Origin: Conexibacter sp. DBS9H8
GTDB taxonomy: Bacteria; Actinomycetota; Thermoleophilia; Solirubrobacterales; Solirubrobacteraceae
DNA: 64,000 nt
Direction: 5' to 3'
NCBI RefSeq assembly: GCF_023330685.1
Contig: NZ_CP097128.1
Span: forward strand, 992,001 to 1,056,000
Shown: positions 33,520-42,438 of the stretch, piece after piece
Layout: every line of letters starts with the position of its first letter
Numbering within the stretch: position 1 is the stretch's first letter
Position numbers and translations under genes: made by a program
The notes under the pieces: model-generated
What the model saw: the letters and a program-made list of their open reading frames with translations, nothing else
What the model was told of the DNA's origin: nothing
Database searches by the model: none

Positions 33520-34839
33520 TCAGAAACGCGTGTGCACGGCGGCGACGATCCGCCGAGCGTCGTCGACGACCGGGATCACCGCCCAGCGATCGAAGGCGCC
33601 GCAGGGATGAGAGACAGTGAAGCCGACGAGATCACCGACGGCGACCGGCGCGTCCGGCTCGAGTCGCACCGTCGCATGCTGGTCATTGAGGCGCAGCACG
33701 CTCGCGCTCGACAGAACCACCTGGTGGCGTCCGTCACGCGAGCGCCACCAGCGTGGCGTCGGCAGCCGGATGTCGTAGGGCATGTCCCGCCGTCCCGCCC
33801 CGACCACGGCGACCTCCGCCTCCGGGCGGGAGAGGACGGCCCCCCACACCTCGATCGCGTTCTCGAGCGGTTCGGGCTCCTCACCGCGCCCCGCAAGGGG
33901 AGAGACCTCGGCGTAGAAGCCGCCGTCCTGGGAGATGTAGCAGCCGCTGCGCAGCAGGACCCGAAACCGATCGGTCCCAAACCGGGCGAGGACGCGGTCG
34001 AACAGGGCGCTGCCACCGGCGCTCACGAGCGGGTCAGTGAGCCTGCCCTCGGTGGTCAACGCGACGGTGATGGCGTGTACCTCCTCCAGTTGCGCGTCGA
34101 CATCGGCGATCGTCGCCGCCATGTCCGCCGCGTCGATGCGCAGCCCCTCGAAGAACTCGACCCCGATCAGCTCGAGATGCTCTGAGGCGCCGACCGCATC
34201 AGCGACCGCTCGGGCGGTCTCGAGCGTCCGGGCGCCCGCCCGCCCGCCGGCCGTCCCGACTTCAAGCAGGACGGGCAGGCGCCGGGTCGCGGTGAGGCCG
34301 ACGGCGCCCAGGTCCCGGCAACTGCGGGCCTGCCGGAGCTCGCGGTCCAGCAGCGCGACTCCGGCGACCGAGTCGACGAGACAGATGAGCTCGAAGGACG
34401 GGTCACGGTCCAGTTCTGCGGCCAGCCAGGCGATGGCGGCCGTTTCAACGAGCTCGTTCGCGCAGACGATCCGCCGCACCCCGAAGGCCCGCAACGTCCG
34501 GATCTGGGACGGGGTCGCGGCGGTCATCGCCCACGCGCCCGCGTCGATCTGGGCGGCGATCAGCTCAGGAGACATCGTCGTCTTGGCGTGGGGGGCGAGC
34601 AGAACGCCGCGGTCGGCGGCGAACCGCGCCATCCGGTCGACGTTGTGGACAAGCGCGGAAGCGCTCAGGAGCAGCAGCGGCAGCGGCAGCGTCCCGTCGA
34701 GCGCCTCGATTCCGGACGTCGCGAGCTGCGCAACTGACATCACCCGCTCGAGCGGGGCGCCCTTCCACCCGGGACGGACCTCCTCACGGAGCCGCCTCAG
34801 CGCCGCAGGGTCATATGAGGTCGAACCGGTCTCGATCAC
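33520..34839 (-). CDS. Fold type III PLP enzyme, D-threonine aldolase / D-serine dehydratase family
   Basis: A 439-residue protein with an alanine-racemase-like PLP barrel; the PLP lysine is Lys86 in LLAPHAKTTMSPEL. The C-terminal beta domain carries VSHPCGAFDRW (His411, Cys413), the metal-binding motif of D-serine dehydratases and D-threonine aldolases. It would cleave or dehydrate a D-beta-hydroxy amino acid, such as D-threonine to glycine and acetaldehyde. It is divergent from the XRE-cupin regulator, 95 bp away, and so is a likely target of that regulator along with the amidase. Confidence 0.82.
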   Translation of the reverse strand: MIETGSTSYDPAALRRLREEVRPGWKGAPLERVMSVAQLATSGIEALDGTLPLPLLLLSASALVHNVDRMARFAADRGVLLAPHAKTTMSPELIAAQIDAGAWAMTAATPSQIRTLRAFGVRRIVCANELVETAAIAWLAAELDRDPSFELICLVDSVAGVALLDRELRQARSCRDLGAVGLTATRRLPVLLEVGTAGGRAGARTLETARAVADAVGASEHLELIGVEFFEGLRIDAADMAATIADVDAQLEEVHAITVALTTEGRLTDPLVSAGGSALFDRVLARFGTDRFRVLLRSGCYISQDGGFYAEVSPLAGRGEEPEPLENAIEVWGAVLSRPEAEVAVVGAGRRDMPYDIRLPTPRWWRSRDGRHQVVLSSASVLRLNDQHATVRLEPDAPVAVGDLVGFTVSHPCGAFDRWAVIPVVDDARRIVAAVHTRF

Positions 34840-34934
34840 AGCGTGCGCCTCCAGGCCTTGACGTCACGGTCACGTCCAGTCATCCTGGACACTCACGTAT
34901 ATCGTTCATTCTCTCAGAACACAGGTGGGGTGGG

Positions 34935-35519
34935 TTGGATCAGGAACTGGCCACGATCGTCGGACAGCGAGTACGCCGGCTCCGGACCCAGGCGGGACAC
35001 AGTCTGCGCCGCCAGGCGGAGCTGAGCGGCGTGTCCGCCTCCGCCCTGTCGGCGCTCGAGAACGGCCGCGGCGGCATGTCGATCGCCGCTCTGCAGCGCG
35101 TCGGCGCCTTCTTCGACCTGACCATCTGTGACCTGCTCGACGTTCCGGAGGACAGCGTCAGGACGGGGTCGCGACCGCGGATCGAGGTCTTCTGTCCCGG
35201 CGACGCGGTCGCTCACACGGTCGAGCGCGGCAGCGGCGTCGCCTACCAGGTGCTCGGGCGCGGGGCCGGTCATGCCCTGGCGCCGTATGTCATCTCCTTC
35301 GCCCCCGGTTCCGGCTATGACGCGGACCGCATCGCCCACCCGGGGGAGGAGTTCACCTACGTCGTCTTCGGTGAGGTCGAACTGTTCCACGGGGACGAGC
35401 GCCGGCCGGTACGCCAGGGGGAGGCCGTCCGCTTTGACACCGACATCCCGCACGCGTTCGCCAATCCGTCGGCCAGCCTGGCGGCCGTGATCGTCGGCAC
35501 GGCAACACCCCCCTGGTGA
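34935..35519 (+). CDS. XRE-family regulator with C-terminal cupin domain
   Basis: About 194 residues: an XRE helix-turn-helix (residues 5-60, GQRVRRLRTQAGHSLRRQAE ... SALENGRGGMSIAALQRVGAF) and a cupin sensor domain (HPGEEFTYVVFGEVELFHGD ... RFDTDIPHAFANPS). This architecture is usual for regulators of small-molecule catabolism. No ATG or GTG occurs in a suitable place; TTG 34935, preceded by GGTGGGG, puts the HTH at the N-terminus, whereas the ATG at 34815 lies within the divergent gene. Its stop is 11 bp before the acetamidase/formamidase ATG, so the two form an operon, now broken by an insertion sequence. Confidence 0.82.
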   Translation: MDQELATIVGQRVRRLRTQAGHSLRRQAELSGVSASALSALENGRGGMSIAALQRVGAFFDLTICDLLDVPEDSVRTGSRPRIEVFCPGDAVAHTVERGSGVAYQVLGRGAGHALAPYVISFAPGSGYDADRIAHPGEEFTYVVFGEVELFHGDERRPVRQGEAVRFDTDIPHAFANPSASLAAVIVGTATPPW

Positions 35520-35675
35520 GAGGAGCCACGATGAGCCAGACCCACACGATCGACCCGACCCGTATCCATCACCGCTGGGACAACCGGTACGCCCCGGCGC
35601 TCACGGTCGCCTCCGGTGATGTCATCGAATACGACCTGCTGATGTGCGGGCACGGTCAGTGCCATGAGGGGGCGA

Positions 35676-35683
35676 GCTTTGGG
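35676..35683. repeat. Left target-site duplication of the IS
   Basis: GCTTTGGG directly precedes the left terminal repeat and is repeated after the right end (37077-37084). Eight base pairs is the usual duplication for the ISL3 family. Confidence 0.93.
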
Positions 35684-37076
35684 GGGTCTTGTGACGTGTT
35701 CGTGGGTCATTTCACCCGGTCTGGGAGTGGCGGGCAGAGCCCGGATAGCGTGAGCATCGCGAGTGCGATCAACGCCGCAGCGCTGTGAAACCCGTAAGCG
35801 CGTCTGGTGATCAGCCGGATCTGGGTGTTGATCTGTTCGACTCGGGCGTTGGACAGTCCGAGGCGGACGGCGGCGAGGATCCCGTCACGTTGGGCTTTGA
35901 TCGTCCGGGCGAGCTTGGTGAACGCTGGCAGGCGACATCGCCGAGCCCAGCACAGCCAGCCGTCCAGCAGCGCCTCGGCTTCCTCGGGACTGTCGGCCCG
36001 GTAGATCTGGCGGAGTTGTTCCTTGAGCAGGTACGCGCGGTAGAGCGGCCCGTTGAGCTTCTGGATCACCGCGAGCTTGGCCTGCTGTTTGTCGGTCAGG
36101 TTCTCGGGGTTTTTCCACACGCAGAACCGGGCGCCTTTGAGGTCCTTGGCGAGCGTCAGGTTCTTCTCCCGGCGAGCCTCGCGCCACAGCTCACGGCGGA
36201 CCTCGTCCAGCGCGTCGCTCGCCAGCTGAACAACGTGGAACGGGTCCACGCACCGCTCGGCCTGGGGGACGGCCTCAGCGACCGCCGAGCTGATCCAGCC
36301 GGCCATGTCGCAGGACACCGATTCGATCTCTTTGCAGCGCTCTTCGCCCAGGGTGGCGAAGAACACAAGGACTGTCGCGCGGTCACGGCCCGGGGCGGCC
36401 CACACCAGCCGGCCGGTGTGGTGATCGACTACGACGGTCAGGTATCTCTGACCGCGTCGGTGCGAGATCTCGTCGATCCCGATGCTCCGCAGGCCCGACA
36501 GAAGATCGACCTTGAGGCGCTGTTCGTTGCAGACGCGTTCAACGATCCGTCCGACGCTCCGCCAGGAGCAGCGCATCAACTGAGCGACTGCACTCTTGGA
36601 ACAGTTGACAGCCAGCCACGCCACCTGGTCCTCGAACGCGCGCGTGAACCCCGAATCGTGGCGCGCCCACGGCACCCTCGCGACGACCACGCCGTGACGA
36701 GAACAGCGCACGCGTGGCGCGTCGGCCTCGATCCAGCAGAACGACGTCCCGAGATCCAATCCGCGCCAGCGCCGCCGCCCGCCACCACGATCGAACCGAC
36801 CCGAACGCCGTCCACAGATCCCGCACCGGTCCCGCTCGCGCCAGCCCGGCCGGACCGCCACGACGACCTCTACCCCGTCCCCAGCGTCGTTGACCGTCAC
36901 GTCCTCGATCACCGCTCCGCGCAGCCCAAGCAGCCGCGCCCATACCCTGATGCTGCGCACGTCTCGTTTCGCCTCCTGAGATTTCCAGCCCTGAAGAAGC
37001 CGGAAAGCCTAGAAGCGACGGGGCGTGCGCCCCTATCTCAGCCGGTCACTGCACCCACGAAGACGTCACAAGCGCC
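35684..37076 (-). mobile_element. Complete ISL3-family insertion sequence, 1393 bp
   Basis: Terminal inverted repeats of 24 bp begin GGGTCTTGTGACGTGTTCGT (35684-35707) and, reading inward from the right end, GGCGCTTGTGACGTCTTCGT (37076-37053), matching at 21 of 24 positions. An 8-bp direct duplication flanks the element. It carries one transposase gene on the minus strand, opposite to the interrupted amidase. Ends, duplication and transposase are all intact, so the element may still be mobile. Confidence 0.93.
35707..36960 (-). CDS. ISL3-family transposase
   Basis: A 417-residue transposase. The N-terminal zinc-ribbon-like region contains RCGICGRRSGRFD and Cys near PRVRCSRHGVVV, followed by an HTH (CSKSAVAQLMRCSWRSVGRI). 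The DDE catalytic domain shows IGIDEISHRRGQRYLTVVVD, VSCDMAGWISSAVAEAVPQA and CVDPFHVVQLASDALDEVRR, and the late Glu lies in NARVEQINTQIRLITRRAYG. These are the hallmarks of ISL3. Start GTG 36960; the stop abuts the left terminal repeat. Confidence 0.92.
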   Translation of the reverse strand: MRSIRVWARLLGLRGAVIEDVTVNDAGDGVEVVVAVRPGWRERDRCGICGRRSGRFDRGGGRRRWRGLDLGTSFCWIEADAPRVRCSRHGVVVARVPWARHDSGFTRAFEDQVAWLAVNCSKSAVAQLMRCSWRSVGRIVERVCNEQRLKVDLLSGLRSIGIDEISHRRGQRYLTVVVDHHTGRLVWAAPGRDRATVLVFFATLGEERCKEIESVSCDMAGWISSAVAEAVPQAERCVDPFHVVQLASDALDEVRRELWREARREKNLTLAKDLKGARFCVWKNPENLTDKQQAKLAVIQKLNGPLYRAYLLKEQLRQIYRADSPEEAEALLDGWLCWARRCRLPAFTKLARTIKAQRDGILAAVRLGLSNARVEQINTQIRLITRRAYGFHSAAALIALAMLTLSGLCPPLPDRVK

Positions 37077-37084
37077 GCTTTGGG
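37077..37084. repeat. Right target-site duplication of the IS
   Basis: GCTTTGGG, identical to 35676-35683, follows the right terminal repeat, after which the amidase frame continues with GAGACCAAC. Confidence 0.93.
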
Positions 37085-37896
37085 GAGACCAACCTCGACT
37101 TCGACACCCTCTACAACCTGTCCGGTCCGGTGTACGTCGAGGGCGCAGCCCCCGGGGACACGCTGCGGGTCGACATCCTCGAGATGACACCCGGTGCGTG
37201 GGGGTGGTGTGTCATCCAGCAGGGGATGGGCACCCTCCCGGACAGCTTCGGCGAGGACTATTTCCGCACCTTCGACCTGCGCAACGGCACGCACGTCGAC
37301 TTCGCGCCCGGCATCCAGATCCCCTTCAGTCCGTTCCTGGGGACGATGGGCACCGCGCCGGATGATCCGGTGGAGGCGGCCGTGTTCCCGCCCCACAAGG
37401 GGGGCGGGAACGTCGACACGCGCCACCTCACCGCCGGCACAACCCTGTGGCTGCCGGTCTGGTGTGCGGGCGCGCTGTTCAGCTGCGGGGACCCGCACGC
37501 GATGCAGGGAGATGGGGAGGTTTGCGTCGCCGCGCTCGAGTGCGACATGCGGGCGACACTGCGCCTCAGCGTCGAGCATCGTCGCATCTCCGCGCCCGCC
37601 TTCCAGACCGCCGGCGCCCTCACCCCGAAGGTGGACGGGGCCGGCCATCACGGGGTGATGGGGATCGCGCCGGACTTGATGGAAGGCACCCGCACGGCCG
37701 TGTCGGCGATGATCGAGTGGCTCGTCGCCGAGCACGGGTTGGAAGCCCGCGACGCGTACATGCTCTGCAGCCTCGCCGGGGACCTGAAGATCTTCGAGGT
37801 CGTCGACATGGGCATGTGGAACGTCGGGCTCACGCTGCCACTCGCACTCTTCCACGACTGAAACCGGGGAGGCCCCTCGGCGGGGTGGCTGACCGC

Positions 37897-38841
37897 CTAC
37901 GCGGCCGGGAAGAGCTGGCCGGCCATGCCGCCGGCGATCCGGCGCGCCGACCCGGGCTGGGTGACGACCGCCCGGAAGCTCCAGCCCCCGGCCTGCTTGG
38001 GCTCGGAGAAGGCAAAGCTCGCCGTCCCGGCGGCGTTCGTCGTCGCGGCTGGCGCGGCGCTCATGCTCGACCCCATCGCCGTCGAACTGGAGCCCATCGC
38101 CGTCGAGCCCATCCCCGTCCCCGAGCCGGTGACGACCTTGCTCGGCGTCCAGCTCACCCCGGCCCCGACGATCGGCGCGCCGGCGGCGTTGGCGACCTTG
38201 ACCTGAAAGTCGGTGCGGGCGCCCGGCCGGGTCTGGGCGAGGAACGGGGTGACGGTGACCCGGTCTCCGACCGGTGCGGTCGGAGACGTGCTCGGCGTCG
38301 TCCACCAGGCGTCGAGCAGGCCCAGCCCCCGCCCGAGGGCGGTGTCGTAGCTGCTGAGATCGCCGACCCGGACGGCGACCATCTCCATGCGCTTGGCCGG
38401 CTGGCCGAGCAGGACGATCCGGGCCTGGCCGGCGGCGTTCGTCTTCGCCGTCGCCGTGGCGACGTACGGCGCCGCCGCGGACGTGCCCGCCTCATACCAG
38501 TGGGCGGGATGGACACCCGACAACGGGACCATCGGCCCGACCCACCAGCTGACCGGCTCACCGGCGGCGGGGGAACCGCTCGCGGTGAGGGCCCGGAGGG
38601 TGAAGGTCGCCTCGTTCGCATGGGCGGATGGGCGCGCGGCGGCCGCCACCATCTGTGCGGTCACGTCGCTGTCGACGACGGCGACTGCGGCAGACGGACG
38701 CCCTGAGGTGGTGGCGGTGGAGGCGGCACCGGAGGAGGAACCGCAGGCGGCGATCGCCGCGCTCGCCAGGAGGCTGATGGGAACCCAGGCAAGCCGCCGA
38801 GACGGGGGGCCGAACCGGAGGATGGGGGGTGCAGGGCTCAT
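37897..38841 (-). CDS. Predicted lipoprotein with two Ig-like domains
   Basis: A 314-residue protein with a lipoprotein signal: basic and hydrophobic N-terminus (RRLAWVPISLLASAAIAACG) with lipobox AIAAC, so it is expected to be lipidated by Lgt. Two domains of about 110 residues resemble bacterial Ig-like (Big-type) sandwiches, each with a TNAAG(Q/T)A turn (AKTNAAGQARIVLL, TTNAAGTASFAFSE) common in such folds. Between them is a Gly/Ser/Met-rich linker with three GS(T/S)xMGS-like units (about 230-255). Function unknown. The Met-rich linker might bind metal but could be only a flexible spacer. Confidence 0.75.
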   Translation of the reverse strand: MSPAPPILRFGPPSRRLAWVPISLLASAAIAACGSSSGAASTATTSGRPSAAVAVVDSDVTAQMVAAAARPSAHANEATFTLRALTASGSPAAGEPVSWWVGPMVPLSGVHPAHWYEAGTSAAAPYVATATAKTNAAGQARIVLLGQPAKRMEMVAVRVGDLSSYDTALGRGLGLLDAWWTTPSTSPTAPVGDRVTVTPFLAQTRPGARTDFQVKVANAAGAPIVGAGVSWTPSKVVTGSGTGMGSTAMGSSSTAMGSSMSAAPAATTNAAGTASFAFSEPKQAGGWSFRAVVTQPGSARRIAGGMAGQLFPAA

Positions 38842-38956
38842 GGGCGGGACTCCGATCGGTCGGTGAACCGGGGCGTCACAGTGCCGCGGCGGGGTGGGTC
38901 AACCGGCCGGGCCGGATCGTCCGGACATTACCGAAAGCCGGGGACCGGCCCGCTCC

Positions 38957-39040
38957 GGGCCGGCGGGCTTCGACTCCGGCGGGCCGGCGGGCTTCGACTC
39001 CGGCGGACCGGCGGGCTTCGACTCCGGCGGGCCGGCGGGC
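38957..39040. repeat. 24-bp tandem repeat, three and a half copies
   Basis: Units at 38957-38980, 38981-39004 and 39005-39028 share GGGCCGGCGGGCTTCGACTC plus CGGC, with one mismatch in the third copy, followed by half a unit to 39040. It lies in the 276-bp gap between the lipoprotein start and the ileS stop. Confidence 0.9.
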
Positions 39041-39055
39041 GCCGCCGTCAATAAC

Positions 39056-39098
39056 GTGGGGGGAGAAATGCGTCGCCAGAACGCATTTCTCCCCCCAC
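39056..39098 (-). terminator. Perfect 18-bp-arm hairpin downstream of ileS
   Basis: GTGGGGGGAGAAATGCGT (39056-39073) and its exact reverse complement (39081-39098) enclose a 7-nt loop. It begins 20 bp after the ileS stop on the minus strand, the position of a transcription terminator, but no T-tract follows, only GTTATT. It could instead be an intergenic palindromic repeat. Confidence 0.5.
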
Positions 39099-39117
39099 AT
39101 CCTGTGGAGGCGGAGGC

Positions 39118-42100
39118 TCAGGCGCGGCGGAGGAAGATCGACAGCTCCCGCCCGTCGATCACCACCGTCGCCACCGCGTCGGAGATCGGCCCGGGCGCAG
39201 AGGCCACCGAGGTGGCGAGCACCTCAGCGGTGATGTAGGCCTCATGGGCACGGGCGGTGTCGAGCAGCTCGGCGTCCCCGGCGAGGGTGAGGACGATCCG
39301 GTCGGAGATGTCGAGCCCGGCGGCCCGGCGGGCGCCCTGGACGGCGTGAACGATCTCCCGCGCCCAGCCTTCCAACCGGAGGTCAGCGTCGATCTCGAGC
39401 TCGAGGGCGACGGCGTGGGATCCCTCCCGCTCGACCTGGTAGCCGGGGAGCGGCTTCATCGTCACGAGCACGTCATCGGCGCTGAGGGTGTGCTCGCCCC
39501 CGCCGACGTCGATGCCGACGGTCTCGCCCCGCTTGAGCCGGGCGGCGGCATGCTGGGCCTCCAGGCCGGCGACGGCCGCCGCGACGGTCGGCATGTCCTT
39601 GCCGAAGCGCTTGCCGAGGGTGCGGTAGTTCGGTTTCAGCTCGACGTCGCCGAGGTCGTCGGCGTCGTTGACGAACCGGACGGTGTGGACGTTGAGCTCG
39701 TCCGCGACGATCTCCACGAGCGCCTCGATCGCGGCGCGCTCGGCGCCGGTCGCGACGACGACGGCCGCGCGCAGCGGCTGGCGCAGCTTGATCTTCGCGC
39801 CCGCCCGGGCGGCCTGGCCCATCCGGACCGTCTCCCGGGCGACCGCCATCGCCGCCTCCAGCCCAGGGTCCCGGCCGGTCGGCACCGGCCAGTCACAGAG
39901 ATGGACCGACGGCTCACCGCCGTCGAGGTTGTCGTAGATCTCATCCGCGAGGAACGGGCAGAACGGGGCGAGCAGCTGGGCGAGCGTGACGAGGATCCGG
40001 TGCAGGGTGGCGAGCGCCGCGGGCTCGCCGCGCCAGAACCGCGGGCGGGAACGGCGGACGTACCAGTTCGACAGCTCCTCGACAAAGTCGGCGATCGCCC
40101 GCCCCGCCCCGGTCGCGTCAAAGGCCTCCAGCCCGGCCCCGACGGCCTCGACCGTCGCGGCGAGCCGGGAGAGCGCCCAACGGTCGAGGTCGCCGAGCGC
40201 GTCCGGGACCGCCGCGGGCCCGGTGCCGGCCTGTGGACCGGTGGCGGGGCTCGCCACGGCCCCCCCGTCGGCCGCGGGCGCCCCGCCGTGGCCCCCCAAC
40301 CCACAGTGGGGAGCCACGCCAGATCGGTCGGCGGCCCCCGACGCGTTCGCGTAGAGGACGTAGAAGCTGTAGACGTTCCACAGCGGCAGCAGGAACCGGG
40401 TGACCGACTCCCCGACCGCCTCGAGGCTGAACCGGTAGCCGTCCCACGGATACTTGGAGGTGAACAGGTACCAGCGGAAGGCGTCGGCCCCGAAGCGGTC
40501 GAGCACCGACCACGGGTCGACGACGTTGCCCTTGGACTTGGACATCTTCTGGCCGTGCTCGTCGAGGATGTGGCCGAGGCAGACAACGTTGGCGAACGAG
40601 CTGCGGTCGAAGAGGAGGGTTGAGACGGCCAGCAGCGAGTAGAACCAGCCACGGGTCTGGTCGATCGCCTCACAGATGTAGTCGGCGGGGAAGTGGGCGT
40701 CGAAGTCGGCCTCGCCGACGTGCGGGGCGCCCCACTGGGCAAACGGCATCGCACCCGAGTCGAACCACACGTCGATCACCTCCGGCACCCGGGTCATCTC
40801 ACCAGCACAGTCGGGACAGGGGAAGTGGACGTCATCGACGAACGGGCGGTGCGGGTCCGCGAGGCTCACCCCGGACCGCTCGGTCAGCTCGGTCAGCGAC
40901 CCGATCACCTCGATGTGGCCGGCCGGGCAGCGCCAGACCGGCAGCGGGGTGCCCCAGTAGCGCTCGCGCGACAGCGCCCAGTCGACATTGCCCTCCAGCC
41001 ACTGGCCGAAGCGGCCCGACTTGATGTGGGGCGGCTGCCAGTTGACCGTCTCGTTCGCGGCGAGCAGGCGATCCTTGACCTGGGAGGTGGCGATGTACCA
41101 GGACGGCTTTGCGTAATAGATGAGCGCGGTGTCACAGCGCCAGCAGTGCGGGTAGGAATGCTCGTAGGGGACGGCCTTGAGCAGGCGCCCGCGGGCGCGG
41201 AGGTCCGCGACGATGTCCTCGTCACAGTCGCGCACCTTGCGGCCCGCGTACGCGGTGATGCGGTCGTCGTAGGTGCCGTCGGGGCGGACCGGGTTGACCG
41301 GGGCGAGCCCTTCGGCGACGCCGAGCTGGAAGTCGTCCTCCCCGAAGGCGATCGCCGTGTGGACGAGACCGGTGCCCTCATCCGCGGTGACGAAGCCGGC
41401 CGCCAGGACGGTATGGCCCTTGGCGCCGTAGTCGGCGGCGGAGATGAACCCGAACGGCGGCTCATAGGCGGTGCCGACGAGCTCGGCGCCGGGGAAGCGG
41501 GCGAGCACGGTCGCGCCCGGGCCGAGCACCGGCTCGAGCAGCGCCTCGGCGAGCACGTACTCGCCGGCGGGCAGGGGGGAGTCGGGGGCCGGACGCGCGC
41601 GGACGTAGCCGAGGTCGGGTGCGACGGCGACCGCCGCGTTGGAGACGAGCGTCCACGGGGTCGTCGTCCACACGAGCAGGTTGCCGGCGTCACTGGGCAG
41701 GATCACGTAGGCGGACAGGTCGACGTCGTCCTGGTAGGCGCCGGGCTGACCGAGTTCGTGGCTGGAGAGGGCGGTGCCACAGCGCGGGCAGTAGGGGACG
41801 ACCTTGAGCTTCTCAAACAGCAGGCCCTTGGCGTGGATCGTCTTCAGCGCCCACCAGAGCGACTCGATGTAGGCGGGATCGAGGGTGCGGTAGGCGTCGG
41901 CGGTGTCGATCCAGAAGCCGATCCGCTCGGTCAGCGCCGTCCAGTCGTCGATGTTGGAGAAGACGCTGTCGCGACAGACCTGGTTGAACGCCTCGATGCC
42001 GTAGCTCTCGATCTCCTGCTTGCTGGCCAGGCCGAGCGCCCGCTCGGCGGCGAGCTCGACGGGCAGGCCGTGGCAGTCCCAGCCGCCCTTGCGGTCGACC

Positions 42101-42423
42101 CGGTAGCCGGCCATCGTCCGGTAGCGGGGGAAGATGTCCTTGAACGAGCGGGCGAGGACGTGGTGGGAGGCTGGCTTGCCGTTCGCCGTCGGCGGCCCCT
42201 CATAGAAGGTCCAGCGGGGCGCGTCGGCACGGCGGCGCAACGATTCGGCGAACACGTCGCGGTCCCGCCAGCGGGCGAGGATCGCCGACTCGAGGGAGGG
42301 GAGGTTCGGCTTGGGGTCGACCGGACGGTGGACGGGGGCGCCGGGTGCGGGGCGGTCGGCGGCGGGGCGGTCGGCGGCGGGGCGGTCGGCGGCGGGGCGG
42401 TCGGCGGAGTCGGGGGCGGCCAT
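39118..42423 (-). CDS. ileS: Isoleucyl-tRNA synthetase
   Basis: A 1101-residue class I synthetase charging tRNA-Ile. The HIGH-equivalent is GPPTANGKPASHHVLARSFK, the long-form IleRS type, and KMSKS is in HGQKMSKSKGNVVDPWSV (about 625). The editing domain (GTGLVHTAIAFGEDDFQLG) lies between them, and zinc-binding Cys pairs appear in YCPRCGTALS and HCWRCDTALIYY. An insert of Ala/Gly/Pro-rich sequence at about 700-725 (GLGGHGGAPAADGGAVASPA) interrupts the anticodon-domain entrance. The N-terminal 25 residues are a repeat of ADRPA encoded by 15-bp tandem units. The MmcQ-like gene ends 15 bp upstream, so the two may be cotranscribed. No T-box leader was seen. Confidence 0.96.
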   Translation of the reverse strand: MAAPDSADRPAADRPAADRPAADRPAPGAPVHRPVDPKPNLPSLESAILARWRDRDVFAESLRRRADAPRWTFYEGPPTANGKPASHHVLARSFKDIFPRYRTMAGYRVDRKGGWDCHGLPVELAAERALGLASKQEIESYGIEAFNQVCRDSVFSNIDDWTALTERIGFWIDTADAYRTLDPAYIESLWWALKTIHAKGLLFEKLKVVPYCPRCGTALSSHELGQPGAYQDDVDLSAYVILPSDAGNLLVWTTTPWTLVSNAAVAVAPDLGYVRARPAPDSPLPAGEYVLAEALLEPVLGPGATVLARFPGAELVGTAYEPPFGFISAADYGAKGHTVLAAGFVTADEGTGLVHTAIAFGEDDFQLGVAEGLAPVNPVRPDGTYDDRITAYAGRKVRDCDEDIVADLRARGRLLKAVPYEHSYPHCWRCDTALIYYAKPSWYIATSQVKDRLLAANETVNWQPPHIKSGRFGQWLEGNVDWALSRERYWGTPLPVWRCPAGHIEVIGSLTELTERSGVSLADPHRPFVDDVHFPCPDCAGEMTRVPEVIDVWFDSGAMPFAQWGAPHVGEADFDAHFPADYICEAIDQTRGWFYSLLAVSTLLFDRSSFANVVCLGHILDEHGQKMSKSKGNVVDPWSVLDRFGADAFRWYLFTSKYPWDGYRFSLEAVGESVTRFLLPLWNVYSFYVLYANASGAADRSGVAPHCGLGGHGGAPAADGGAVASPATGPQAGTGPAAVPDALGDLDRWALSRLAATVEAVGAGLEAFDATGAGRAIADFVEELSNWYVRRSRPRFWRGEPAALATLHRILVTLAQLLAPFCPFLADEIYDNLDGGEPSVHLCDWPVPTGRDPGLEAAMAVARETVRMGQAARAGAKIKLRQPLRAAVVVATGAERAAIEALVEIVADELNVHTVRFVNDADDLGDVELKPNYRTLGKRFGKDMPTVAAAVAGLEAQHAAARLKRGETVGIDVGGGEHTLSADDVLVTMKPLPGYQVEREGSHAVALELEIDADLRLEGWAREIVHAVQGARRAAGLDISDRIVLTLAGDAELLDTARAHEAYITAEVLATSVASAPGPISDAVATVVIDGRELSIFLRRA
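42346..42405. repeat. 15-bp tandem repeat encoding the ileS N-terminus
   Basis: Four units of GGCGGGGCGGTCGGC (the first with T for the first G pair) encode ADRPA-type pentapeptides before the conserved synthetase sequence begins. Copy number may vary between strains. Confidence 0.85.
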
Positions 42424-42438
42424 GGGTGGCCGAGGATT

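Larger units (their letters stand above)
35531..37861 (+). pseudogene. Acetamidase/formamidase interrupted by an ISL3-type element
   Basis: The 5' part (35531-35683, 51 codons, MSQTHTIDPTRIHHRWDNRY ... CHEGASFG) and the 3' part (37085-37861, 258 codons, ETNLDFDTLYNLSGPVYVEG ... GLTLPLALFHD) join in frame across the 8-bp duplication to give a 309-residue FmdA/AmdA-family amidase, the normal family length. The enzyme would hydrolyse formamide or acetamide to ammonia and formate or acetate. The 3' part retains a full frame from 37025 but lacks the N-terminal strand region, so activity is unlikely. Apart from the insertion no stop or frameshift is seen, so inactivation looks recent. Clustered with the XRE-cupin regulator. 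Confidence 0.92.

Noticed and set aside
42424-42438. A T-box leader before ileS
   Set aside because: Only 15 bp separate ileS from the upstream gene, leaving no room for the leader.
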